Part shown: positions 26,790 to 34,803 of the stretch, in pieces
How positions within the stretch are numbered: the stretch's first letter is position 1
Layout: the number at the start of each line of letters is the position of its first letter
Assembly (NCBI GenBank): GCA_030690945.1
Contig: JAUYFM010000002.1
Span: 103,357 to 167,356 of the forward strand
Source of the DNA: Smithellaceae bacterium
GTDB lineage: Bacteria > Desulfobacterota > Syntrophia > Syntrophales > Smithellaceae
DNA: 64,000 nt
Direction of reading: 5' to 3'
Made by a program: the position numbers and the translations under genes
Notes under the pieces: model-generated
The model's input: only the letters and a program-made list of their open reading frames with translations
Database searches by the model: none
Told to the model about the DNA's origin: nothing

Positions 26790-27809
26790 ATGATTACCAA
26801 TGCAACCGAACGAGCATCACAACCTAATCCCATGTCCGTGATTGCAGCCAGTTACCTGGGGCCATCGCTTTTGCCTAACGAGGATTTGCCCTGGGATGAA
26901 GCGAGTTTGCCGCTCAATTGTGATGATCTGGTGGTCAGGGTTCTCGGGCAGCCGATGCGCCGCGCCGGACGATTCATCAAGATGGTCTGCGCGGGCGCCA
27001 TGGCCTGCTTGAAAAAAGTTCCGCACGAGATGTTGCAGGGAAAGAAGACGGGAATCTTTCTGGCGACGGGATTGGGCAATGGCGATGAGATATTGCCCTT
27101 TATCACCCAGGTGTTTAAACATAACGGCGGATTTCCCAGTCCGAATCAATTCGCCAATTCTGTCAGCAATGCCGCCGTTTTTTTTCTGGCGCGTCTTTGC
27201 GACATCAAGGGGGTTATTCTGACCCTGTCCGACGAGGAGTTGTCTTTTGAGTCGGCCCTGTGGCTGGCCCAGACTTATCTGGAAAGTGGAGAAATCGATC
27301 TAGCGCTGGTTGGCGGCTGCGATGTCTATACCCCGACTGTTGAGGAGTATCGGGAACGGATGAATGTGACGAAGGACAATTCCCGTGCGCTCCCGATCGG
27401 CGAAGGCAGTTCCTGGTTTTTGCTGGGCTCGCAAGAGTTGGAAAGCATCGGTGAAATATGGGCGGTGGACGTGAATTCAAAAAGAGTTAATCCAGACGAA
27501 TATTTGCAAAGTGAATTTTTTTCCCGCAGATTGGACGCTCTCCTTTGTTCTTCGTCAAACCGTAAAATCATGACGGACGCTCAAAAACGCTTCTTGCTGC
27601 CGGGTTTCCGCGTGAAGAATGTGGCTTCGATGATGGGCAGGCACAACAGCTTATGTCTGCATGATTATCTGCCTTTTTGCGGCATTCATCCGGTGGCCGC
27701 CGCTTTTGGTTTGGCCCATGCGCTGCAAAAGCAGCCGTCTTCTCTTCTCGTTCATTATAATTGTTCCGCTTCGGGGAAGCCGGCGCTTATTGTGGCGGCG
27801 ACGAAATAA
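26790..27809 (+). CDS. Degenerate ketosynthase-like protein, second KS-beta
   Basis: A 339-residue protein that looks like a shortened KS. It keeps features of the fold (TGIFLATGLGNGDEIL, FPSPNQFANSVSNAAVFFLA, LALVGGCDVYTP) but the active-site region reads VILTLSDEELSFESALWLA with no Cys. No HGTGT or KxxxGH motif is visible. It is about 70 residues shorter than a full KS. Aryl-polyene clusters carry a similar short chain-length-factor-like protein. It probably pairs with KS III. An internal Met at residue 15 (PMSVIAASYL) could be the true start. Confidence 0.75.
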   Translation: MITNATERASQPNPMSVIAASYLGPSLLPNEDLPWDEASLPLNCDDLVVRVLGQPMRRAGRFIKMVCAGAMACLKKVPHEMLQGKKTGIFLATGLGNGDEILPFITQVFKHNGGFPSPNQFANSVSNAAVFFLARLCDIKGVILTLSDEELSFESALWLAQTYLESGEIDLALVGGCDVYTPTVEEYRERMNVTKDNSRALPIGEGSSWFLLGSQELESIGEIWAVDVNSKRVNPDEYLQSEFFSRRLDALLCSSSNRKIMTDAQKRFLLPGFRVKNVASMMGRHNSLCLHDYLPFCGIHPVAAAFGLAHALQKQPSSLLVHYNCSASGKPALIVAATK

Positions 27810-27835
27810 CCTTCCCCTTTGGCGCACTGATCAGG

Positions 27836-29293
27836 ATGACAAAAATAAACTCTCAACAAAAAAAACGGATTGTCTTGGTTCATCCGCGTGGGTCTAACTG
27901 GTTTCCAGGCCGTCGCGATATCACGGACATCGCCAACCGTATGGTGCCGCAGGGTATGCTGTCTATCGCGGCCTATCTGATCCGCGAGGGGCATGAGGTG
28001 TTTGTTTATGACTGCCTCGGTCCCGGCGTGCCGGTGGATATTCATCGACAGGTCCAGGCGATTCTTGCGTTTCAACCGCAGATGATTGGATTTTCGACGA
28101 CCACGTCGTCATTCCCTGATGCCGCGAATATCGCGCAAAAAATCAAAGAACGAAAGCCCGATATCGTCACCGTGTGCGGCGGCGTTCATGTCTCCGCGCT
28201 TAAAGAAAAGCTTCTTGCGTCGTATCCGCCCTTCGATTATTTTGTGGCGGGCGAAGGCGAAGTCACGATGAGTGAGCTGGCCGCAGGCGTCGATTCCGCC
28301 TCTATCCATGGTCTGATCCGCAGGCAAGCGGGTAAAGTCTGTGCCAATGAACCCCGAAAACCTATTGTCAATCTCGACGATTTGCCGTTTCCAGCCTATG
28401 AAAAACTCACCGGCTTTCCCCATGACTATCATCTGCCGCTCTTCAGCTATAGTCAGACGCCCGGCGCGACGATGATCACGTCGCGCGGCTGCATGTTTCA
28501 GTGTTCCTACTGTGACCGTTCTGTTTTCCAAAAGGGTTTCCGTTACAACTCGGCGGCCTATATTTACGAGCACATGAAATACCTGCGCGATAAATTCGGC
28601 GTGTGTCATGTCAATATTTACGATGATCTTTTTACCGCCAACAAAAAGCGGATTATGGAGCTATGCGAAAAACTGGCGCGGCAGCCGTTGGGCATGAACT
28701 TCAACTGCGCCGTGCGCGTGGGTTACACGGATGATGATTTGTTAAAGATGCTTAAAAATGCCGGTTGTCTGATGGTGTCGCTGGGCATTGAATCGGCTGA
28801 TCCGGACATGCTGGCTCGCCACAAGTCCGGTGTGTCGCTCGATGACGTGCGCGATACCGTGCGGCGTATTCAGGCGGCAGGCTTGCGTGCCAAGGGCTTG
28901 TTTATGATGGGTCTGCCGGGTGAAACGGAAGAATCGATTAAACGCACATCCGATTTCATTATTGCGCTGGGACTCGACGATATGAACATGGCGAAGTTTA
29001 CGCCCTTCCCCGGCGCGCCGCTGTGGGCAACGATTCGCGACGAAGGGACATTTGAAGAAGACTGGCGGCTGATGAATTGTCTGAACTTTGTTTTCATTCC
29101 GCGCGGGATTGAATCCAAGGAAAAACTCGATCATCTCTACAACGAACACGTCAAACGATTCTATTCCGATCCCGCGTGGCGTAAGAAGTTCCGCAAGCGC
29201 ATCTGGCAGCACCGCAAAAGCCTTCTTTATTTGCTGCGCCACCTGCCGTCTTTCTGGTCGGCCAAAAATCAGTTTGAACCGGAGAAAGAATAA
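27836..29293 (+). CDS. B12-binding radical SAM protein (II)
   Basis: A 485-residue protein. The N-terminal domain (about 1-190) is of the cobalamin-binding type (VLVHPRGSNW, MLSIAAYLIREGHEVFVYD, MIGFSTTTSS, VTVCGGVHVSA). The radical SAM motif CMFQCSYC (C219, C223, C226) is followed by GIESADP and MMGLPGETEE, common in the BchE/HpnP/MiaB-like group. The ATG at 27836 is preceded by a weak ribosome binding site (CAGG). It closes the cluster and is clearly different from the enzyme at 10347, so two separate B12-radical steps may exist. Product chemistry is unknown. Confidence 0.85.
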   Translation: MTKINSQQKKRIVLVHPRGSNWFPGRRDITDIANRMVPQGMLSIAAYLIREGHEVFVYDCLGPGVPVDIHRQVQAILAFQPQMIGFSTTTSSFPDAANIAQKIKERKPDIVTVCGGVHVSALKEKLLASYPPFDYFVAGEGEVTMSELAAGVDSASIHGLIRRQAGKVCANEPRKPIVNLDDLPFPAYEKLTGFPHDYHLPLFSYSQTPGATMITSRGCMFQCSYCDRSVFQKGFRYNSAAYIYEHMKYLRDKFGVCHVNIYDDLFTANKKRIMELCEKLARQPLGMNFNCAVRVGYTDDDLLKMLKNAGCLMVSLGIESADPDMLARHKSGVSLDDVRDTVRRIQAAGLRAKGLFMMGLPGETEESIKRTSDFIIALGLDDMNMAKFTPFPGAPLWATIRDEGTFEEDWRLMNCLNFVFIPRGIESKEKLDHLYNEHVKRFYSDPAWRKKFRKRIWQHRKSLLYLLRHLPSFWSAKNQFEPEKE

Positions 29294-29345
29294 TAACTGA
29301 TGATGGCGCTCCCTCTGTCCTCCGCGCGCAGTTTTCAGCAATCTA

Positions 29346-29374
29346 TTGACAGATTTATAGAATTATCTTAAAGT
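29346..29374 (+). promoter_or_regulatory. Sigma70-like promoter candidate for the pilin cassette
   Basis: A perfect -35 TTGACA (29346-29351) is separated by 17 bases from TAAAGT (29369-29374, four of six consensus). It lies just ahead of the structured leader and 320 bases ahead of the first prepilin gene. Confidence 0.5.
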
Positions 29375-29520
29375 TTCCAAAAGGAAATTATGCCGCTCCG
29401 GTAAAAGTCCCGGACAGACCCTCTTTAAGCGACCAGGAGGGGTCGGGGACGGAGTCCGGCGGCGCCGGAAGAAATCGGGGCGGATGTCGACTTCAAGAGC
29501 TTTGAATAATTGCCAATTCT

Positions 29521-29599
29521 GTCATTTCGACCGCAGGGAGAAATCTTTAACAGTGCATAATCTCTGAGATTTCTCGTCGCTATCGCTCCTCGAAATGAC
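29521..29599. repeat. Inverted-repeat element (GTCATTTCGA type), copy 1
   Basis: The ends GTCATTTCGA (29521-29530) and TCGAAATGAC (29590-29599) are exact reverse complements. Internal arms GGAGAAATCT and AGATTTCTC also pair. The whole can fold into one long stem. A related copy is at 34566-34646, so the two flank the prepilin cassette. Confidence 0.85.
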
Positions 29600-29697
29600 A
29601 ATTTTCAAAGGTTTCACTTCAACGATCGAGGAAGACACCGGATGGACAGACGGATGGAGCAGGATGCTATCGCTTGGGCGCGCCGGGGAGAACATGC

Positions 29698-30156
29698 ATG
29701 AAGCAAACCCGCAGAAAGACTATCGGAAATACCGGCTTCACCATGATCGAGATCGTCGCGGTGCTGTTGGTCTTGGGGATCATCGCTGCCGTTGTAGCCG
29801 TCCGGATGTCCGACACGGCAGTATACGATCTCTCCTCCCAGATGGAAGTCGTCAAGGCGCATCTGCGCCTGGCGCAGGCCCGGGCGATGAGTGAGAGCAG
29901 CCCCTGGGGTATCAACTTCACCTCCTCAACGACCTACTACCTCTTCCGGGGCGCCGGATCGACGACGCCGGTCCAGCTTCTCGGTGAAGACACGACAACC
30001 GTCAATCTGACGACAAAAAAATCCACCCTGACCATCACGTCGGCCCCCCTGCGCATCACATTTGACCCCTACGGCAGTCCGGGGTTGACGACGGTCACGA
30101 TCGCGACCAGCGGCGGAAACATTACCGTAACGAAAAAAACAGGGTTCATCCCATAG
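29698..30156 (+). CDS. Type IV minor prepilin/pseudopilin (FimT/GspH-like)
   Basis: A 152-residue prepilin. The class III leader ends at Gly13, with the cleavage motif G|FTMIEIVAVLLVLGIIAA followed by a hydrophobic helix. Prepilin peptidase should remove the leader and the helix should pack in the pilus core. The ATG at 29698 with GGGGAG at 29685-29690 is preferred to one four bases earlier. Downstream prepilins at 30177 and 30628 form the rest of the cassette. Its globular part is short and beta-rich, as in minor pilins. Confidence 0.85.
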   Translation: MKQTRRKTIGNTGFTMIEIVAVLLVLGIIAAVVAVRMSDTAVYDLSSQMEVVKAHLRLAQARAMSESSPWGINFTSSTTYYLFRGAGSTTPVQLLGEDTTTVNLTTKKSTLTITSAPLRITFDPYGSPGLTTVTIATSGGNITVTKKTGFIP

Positions 30157-30176
30157 GCATTCACCGGGGGAAATGC

Positions 30177-30626
30177 ATGCAGCGCAAACATTTTCGCATC
30201 AAAATGAAAGACGGCAGGGGCTTCACGCTCATCGAGATTATCGTCTCCCTGATTGTGGCGTCCATCCTCGGTGTTATGCTGGTCACCTTCATGGGATCGA
30301 CCGTGGTGCAGAGCGCCAATCCCGTTCTCCTCGCGCAGAACAGCGCCTATGTTTATCAGATCGTAGAGAACATGGGCGCCGACTATAAATACCTGATGGC
30401 CACATCGGCGACCCCCCTGACCACATTCAAGGCCAACGTCGGGGCGGAAGGAACGTCGCAAACGCGCTATGCCGATGGTTCCCACCCTTACACCGTCGTG
30501 GACAATCATCGTATCTCATTTCCTTCCGGCGCCAACGTTACGGAACAGGCGGATAACGCCGGCAAGATCCTCAAGGTCACGATCCAGTACCGGAGCCAGT
30601 TGGTCACCGCCCTTTTTACGGAGTAG
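30177..30626 (+). CDS. Type IV minor prepilin (PilV/GspI-like)
   Basis: A 149-residue prepilin. The cleavage motif is G15|FTLIEIIVSLIVASILGVML. The rest is a small polar domain with no recognisable catalytic motif. It probably belongs to a minor-pilin tip complex with the neighbours. The start is 20 bases after the previous stop, with GGGGGAAA in front. Prepilin type is assigned by size and motif only. Confidence 0.83.
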   Translation: MQRKHFRIKMKDGRGFTLIEIIVSLIVASILGVMLVTFMGSTVVQSANPVLLAQNSAYVYQIVENMGADYKYLMATSATPLTTFKANVGAEGTSQTRYADGSHPYTVVDNHRISFPSGANVTEQADNAGKILKVTIQYRSQLVTALFTE

Positions 30627-30627
30627 G

Positions 30628-33600
30628 ATGATGTTTACACCGGACTTTTTCAGAACGACGACGCCGACCCCGAAGAGAACGCAAAGACGTTTCCGGATCT
30701 TGAACGGTCGTGTCATCGGATCGCAGGCGGGTTTCACGCTCATCGAGGTCATCGTTTCTCTGGTCCTGTTGGGAATCCTGGTTTCCATGGGCGGGATGGC
30801 CATTGTTCAAGTCGTTAAGGGGTACTCGACGACGCGTGAAAACGCCACGGTGACCCAAAAGTCCCAATTGGCCATGTCGCGGATCACAAGGGAAATCATG
30901 GAACTGATCAACATCCCCTCGGATGCAACGGCAACGGCCCTGCCCATTAACAACAGCAGTGGAAATGTGACCATAGGGCTCGACAACGGAGCGGTGAAGA
31001 TGGCTTTCGGAACGGATCCCCTGGCCAACGGGGATATTCTCATTGATAACATCAGCGCCTTCACACTGACCTACTACGCCGGAACGGTCCCCGCATCAAC
31101 CTGGCCGGCCACGAACGATATCACCACGCTCACGGCCATTGATGTCAGCATGCAGATCAATCGGGAGGGCGGCGGCGTCCTGACCTTCATCAACCGCGTG
31201 GCACCCAAGAATATAAAAGATCCGAGCGGTGCGGGTGTGGGCGCGGGCCCGGGGATCATCCCGCCTACAGCCCCGAACTATCCCGGCGGGACCACTGGCT
31301 GTTTTGTCGCGACGGCGGCCTACGGGGACCCGGGGCACCCGATGGTCCAGATCCTGCGGGATTTTCGAGACCGGTATCTGCTCGCCTGGGGGGGGGGGAG
31401 ATGGCTCGTGGAACAGTATTACGCACATGGTCCGGCGGCGGCGGATCTGATCCGCAACCGGCCCCTCGCCATGGGGGCTGTCAGAGGCCTGCTTGCCCCG
31501 GTTGTCGCCCTGACTTTTTTTCTGGTCTATGCGCCACTGGCTATTCCATTTATCATCATGATTTCGCTTATTTTTACCGTGACGCTGTTCTCGGCCGTCC
31601 GGCGCGGGGTGAGACCGCTTCGGTCGGGCGTTTTTGGCGCCCGGGGAAGCGTTCTGATCGTCCTGATCGTCACGATGGTTATCATGGCGACACTTGGCGC
31701 AGCCATGCTGACCATGTTCTCCGCTTCTTACAGTAACTTGGTTTACACGGACCAGAGCCGAAAGACATACTATCTGGCGGAGTCCGGGTTCCGTTATGCG
31801 GCCAGCCAGTTTCTCAACGCCAGCGGCTGGCCGGCAAAGGAGGCCGCGATGACGGCCATGAATAACAAGACCTGCAATCTTTTGGGCGGCGCAGGCTCTT
31901 TTACGACCCGGGTCTATCCTTACTGGTTCAAGAGTCAGGCGACCGCAGCCGGTGCGACGACGCTCACGACGCAGGTTTACGGCACGATCCCGGCGGAATT
32001 TACCGGAGGCTTCTCCTCAGGGCAGATCCAGGTGGGTAGCAGCTACTATTCTTATACCTCCGGCAGCGGTTCGGGGACAGCGATTACCTTCAGCGGCCTG
32101 TCTCCCGCACTGCCGACAATCGCCGCAGGGGTGGACGTGCAGCCTGTGACGCAACCTGGAAGCGACCAGAGTCTTTCCAAAAGCGGCAGCCTGAGCCTGA
32201 GCGGAACAGGCTCCGGCGTCTTTCCGCTCTTGAACGGCAATTTCACCCTGAACCCCAGGCCGCCGTCCTTTCCGATTGGTGCGGTCTTCAACTATATAAA
32301 ACGAATTGGAAATACGCTCGTCAATGTCACGCTGTCCAACGGCACCCAGAACGCAAACTGGACCAGCGCCGTGAGTATTCCCGCAACGACCAAGGTTGTG
32401 CTTGAAAAGTTCATCCGCCTTTCCTCTACCGGAACCCTCGGCAACACCTCGCGCGAGGTGATCTACAACGTTCCCGTTGGCGGAATTGAAGATTCCTCTA
32501 GCGGAGAATTTGGGAAGGCGAAGTTTATCGACCAGTTCACAAACGACGCCAGTTGGTTCACCGCGCAGGGTATGGGAACCCACACCGTAAGCGGCGGCGC
32601 CATGCAGGTCACCTCCGTTGTCGATCCAACCGGGGCAAGCGGCCTCGGGACCTTTCTGCAAGGATTGAGCGGGTGGGGCGGCAACGGTTTCTGGGGATTC
32701 AACGCCTTCAACTGGGGCAACACCGATGCCAATCTGGCCAAGTCCTGGCTAGATGCAAGCGGTTGCCTGAGTTACGATCTCCAGGTCAAAGTCAAGAATA
32801 CAGGGCCCTATTTCTTTGCCGGTCTCGGCTTTCGGATGGCGAATAATTCAGATAACACGGATTTGTACCAATATGGCGTGTCTTTCGTGAGGGCGCGGCA
32901 GACACAGGGGCCGTCGTGGGATAATCCCCCGTCAGGCGCTTATTCTCAGAATAGTGACATGGCTGCTGCTCTTATCCCTGCCAGCTTCTATCCCGGTAGT
33001 CCGGAGACAGGCTCCGTTTACTCGTGCGGCTTTTTGGGGTGGCAGACGTGTAGAGATCAGTATTCCGACCCGGCGATCATTCTCTGGCAGCGGACCGGGC
33101 CTACGACCGGCACCGGCGCCTTCAAGCTTCTCGCCTACCATATTCTGACGGCAAGTGACGGTGTGTTGACGGGCTCGAGTCCGAACTTCCGCCTCAAGGA
33201 CTGGTCCTCCCTGATGGTTCGCTTGGTCGAGGGGTACGAATTGCCCTTTACCCGAGGCCTGGTCGATGCGAGCAGCCGGCATCTCAAGTATGGCGACAAG
33301 ATCAGTAACCTTGCCGGGACCAAGACGGCGCGCGTCATCGGCACACCCATTATTACGACGAACTGGGGGGGAACAAACTCGATTGTAGCAGCCGGGAGGC
33401 TGATCCTCACGAATGTGGTAGGAAGCGGGTTCTCCGTCAACGAGGATATCTATCTGGTAGGCGGGACCAGCAGCGCCTACGCCCGGGCCGCAGGCGCCCA
33501 GGCGACGACAAAGGCAAGCTACATCATGGTCTATTACAGCGACGACAAGACCGCAGTGGCCGGCAATACTATTCAGGCGGACAACACGCGCATCGGCAAT

Positions 33601-34422
33601 GCGAGAGACGGCGCCAACTTTCTGGCCGGTAACGCCTGGCCTCCCGACGACTGGACGGACAAGACCGCGGGGCTTCCCACGGCCACCCCGCCGGGGAATG
33701 ACTACTTCACGCTGGTGCAGTGGTTCAGCACGGCCACAAGTCCTGGTTCGCAAATGGCCCCGGCCTTGACTACGGGGAATTGGACTCTGGGAACACGATG
33801 GACGTTTGCAACAAATCCAAACCGATTGCAAAAGGCCAGTGGCACGTCGTCGGGGACGGCACAACCCAATCCCGCTCTTGCCATTACCGCCGGCGTGACC
33901 TACGATGTTTCCATCACTGTAACCAATTGGGGGGGAACGGGCTCACCTCGTAATTTCACTTATTCCCTCGGGGGCGTCAGCGGGGGCACCATTTCTGCAA
34001 ATGGGACATACACGAATGCCATCACAGCGACCGGCACGGGAAATCTCATTTTTACCCCAACCAATAACAGCGTCTTCAGGATCACCGCTGTTTCCGTCAT
34101 TCCCCGCATAACCATCAACACCCCCACGCTGGACACGACGGCCGACGGCCAGGGAAATGTGGCTTCTTTTGTTCCAGCCCTGAGTACGACAGACCTCTAC
34201 CAGGCCGTTATCAAGACGAGCGCCCTCGATTCAAAGGCATGGACCAGTAGCAGTGTTGCCGCGGACTTTACCGGCGATGCGATCGCTCTTACGACCTCCG
34301 GATGCACGCCGTCCACCTCCGGCTGTGATGCCGGTGCCGGAGATTACACCTATTACGACGACTTTGGCATCCAACTGGACACGAAGTCCGGAGCGGGTTT
34401 CCTGCCGCCGATCCAGCAGTGA
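30628..34422 (+). CDS. Fused prepilin, CFI-box segment and PilX-like adhesin
   Basis: A 1264-residue reading frame. It starts at ATG 30628, one base after the upstream stop. Segment 1 (1-225) is a prepilin with G35|FTLIEVIVSLVLLGI (PilW-like). Segment 2 (about 227-330) begins GCFVATAAYG and has GRWLVEQYYAHGPAAADLI plus a hydrophobic pair of helices, matching CFI-box C-terminal domains. Segment 3 from about 335 begins like PilX (GSVLIVLIVTMVIMATLGAAM, then YYLAESGFRYAA) and continues as a long Thr/Ser/Gly-rich beta domain to the end. An 11-G tract lies at 31388-31398. A real fusion seems likely, since all segments are in frame, but a PilX-only start (GTG near 31607) could also be used. Confidence 0.8.
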   Translation: MMFTPDFFRTTTPTPKRTQRRFRILNGRVIGSQAGFTLIEVIVSLVLLGILVSMGGMAIVQVVKGYSTTRENATVTQKSQLAMSRITREIMELINIPSDATATALPINNSSGNVTIGLDNGAVKMAFGTDPLANGDILIDNISAFTLTYYAGTVPASTWPATNDITTLTAIDVSMQINREGGGVLTFINRVAPKNIKDPSGAGVGAGPGIIPPTAPNYPGGTTGCFVATAAYGDPGHPMVQILRDFRDRYLLAWGGGRWLVEQYYAHGPAAADLIRNRPLAMGAVRGLLAPVVALTFFLVYAPLAIPFIIMISLIFTVTLFSAVRRGVRPLRSGVFGARGSVLIVLIVTMVIMATLGAAMLTMFSASYSNLVYTDQSRKTYYLAESGFRYAASQFLNASGWPAKEAAMTAMNNKTCNLLGGAGSFTTRVYPYWFKSQATAAGATTLTTQVYGTIPAEFTGGFSSGQIQVGSSYYSYTSGSGSGTAITFSGLSPALPTIAAGVDVQPVTQPGSDQSLSKSGSLSLSGTGSGVFPLLNGNFTLNPRPPSFPIGAVFNYIKRIGNTLVNVTLSNGTQNANWTSAVSIPATTKVVLEKFIRLSSTGTLGNTSREVIYNVPVGGIEDSSSGEFGKAKFIDQFTNDASWFTAQGMGTHTVSGGAMQVTSVVDPTGASGLGTFLQGLSGWGGNGFWGFNAFNWGNTDANLAKSWLDASGCLSYDLQVKVKNTGPYFFAGLGFRMANNSDNTDLYQYGVSFVRARQTQGPSWDNPPSGAYSQNSDMAAALIPASFYPGSPETGSVYSCGFLGWQTCRDQYSDPAIILWQRTGPTTGTGAFKLLAYHILTASDGVLTGSSPNFRLKDWSSLMVRLVEGYELPFTRGLVDASSRHLKYGDKISNLAGTKTARVIGTPIITTNWGGTNSIVAAGRLILTNVVGSGFSVNEDIYLVGGTSSAYARAAGAQATTKASYIMVYYSDDKTAVAGNTIQADNTRIGNARDGANFLAGNAWPPDDWTDKTAGLPTATPPGNDYFTLVQWFSTATSPGSQMAPALTTGNWTLGTRWTFATNPNRLQKASGTSSGTAQPNPALAITAGVTYDVSITVTNWGGTGSPRNFTYSLGGVSGGTISANGTYTNAITATGTGNLIFTPTNNSVFRITAVSVIPRITINTPTLDTTADGQGNVASFVPALSTTDLYQAVIKTSALDSKAWTSSSVAADFTGDAIALTTSGCTPSTSGCDAGAGDYTYYDDFGIQLDTKSGAGFLPPIQQ
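31388..31398 (+). repeat. 11-base poly-G tract in the fused pilin gene
   Basis: Eleven G in a row encode Trp-Gly-Gly-Gly within the CFI-box segment (residues about 253-257). Conserved sequence on both sides is in the same frame, so the current length is in the on state. A change by one G would stop translation shortly after. Confidence 0.85.
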
Positions 34423-34565
34423 CGGCTTCGAAAAAGAGGCGAAATGGATAATCCAGTATTATCAATGGCTTGATAGTTTTGTGCAACCACATAAAATCAA
34501 CAATTTTGTCATAACCTTTCAGGTCACGCGTTCCCGTGAACAGACTGTGTCGTAATTCATTCTCA

Positions 34566-34646
34566 TGTCATTTCGAAGCGAAGCGAGAAATCTTGTTTTC
34601 AATAAATACAAGGCATTAAGATTCCTCACATGCGTTCGGAATGACA
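34566..34646. repeat. Inverted-repeat element (GTCATTTCGA type), copy 2
   Basis: Left end TGTCATTTCGAAGCGAAGCG with GAGAAATCTTG; right end TTCGGAATGACA. The arms match copy 1 at 29521 but the right arm has one mismatch (CGGAATGAC). It follows the prepilin cassette. Confidence 0.8.
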
Positions 34647-34675
34647 ATTCTTGCTATTGCGACACAGCCTCGAAA

Positions 34676-34753
34676 GCGGGAATCCAGTGTTTTCAATTGC
34701 TTCCTAGATTCCCGCACTCGTGACCTCGTGTGACCTTCAGGTCATCAGGTTAT
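34676..34753. repeat. Hairpin element with nested AGGTCAC motif
   Basis: Stem GCGGGAATC (34676-34684) pairs with GATTCCCGC (34707-34715) with a 22-base loop. Next to it, 34720-34753 reads in reverse complement as ATAACCTGATGACC plus AGGTCACACGAGGTCAC. The same core recurs at 50375-50406 and, shortened, at 34511 and 53722. Confidence 0.65.
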
Positions 34754-34803
34754 TCGTGGGAATGACTATTAGAGAGCTTTGCACAACGCCGCGTTTGCCG
34801 TCT

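Larger units (their letters stand above)
29294..29697 (+). promoter_or_regulatory. Long leader of the prepilin cassette with possible structured RNA
   Basis: A sigma70-like promoter at 29346 would give a leader of about 315 bases before the prepilin start. It holds a GC-rich stretch at about 29391-29480 with possible stems: CCGG...CCGG, GACCC...GGGTC, GGAC-GGA-GTCC and CCGGC-GG-CGCCGG. It could be a riboswitch or a protein-binding leader, but I match no known class. An inverted-repeat element at 29521-29599 lies downstream within the same leader. Confidence 0.4.
34423..34803. other. Intergenic region with repeats, no gene
   Basis: This 381-base stretch between the pilin gene and the P1 peptidase holds a GTCATTTCGA-type element (34566-34646), a hairpin GCGGGAATC/GATTCCCGC (34676-34715), and two copies of a motif with ATAACCT and AGGTCAC (34511-34530 on + and 34720-34753 on -). 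I see no coding frame with support. Confidence 0.6.

Noticed and set aside
3840..29293. Ladderane biosynthesis cluster
   Set aside because: Radical SAM and CrtI-like genes resemble proposed sets, but ammonia lyase, thioesterase, LolA-like and MMPL genes point to aryl-polyene chemistry. Kept only as a comparison.
29391..29480. Possible c-di-GMP-I (GEMM) or similar riboswitch
   Set aside because: The conserved core of GEMM and other classes I know is not present; only generic GC stems are seen.
30469..30627. Upstream extension of the fused pilin frame
   Set aside because: It overlaps the previous prepilin in another frame; the ATG at 30628 with the one-base gap gives a normal leader.
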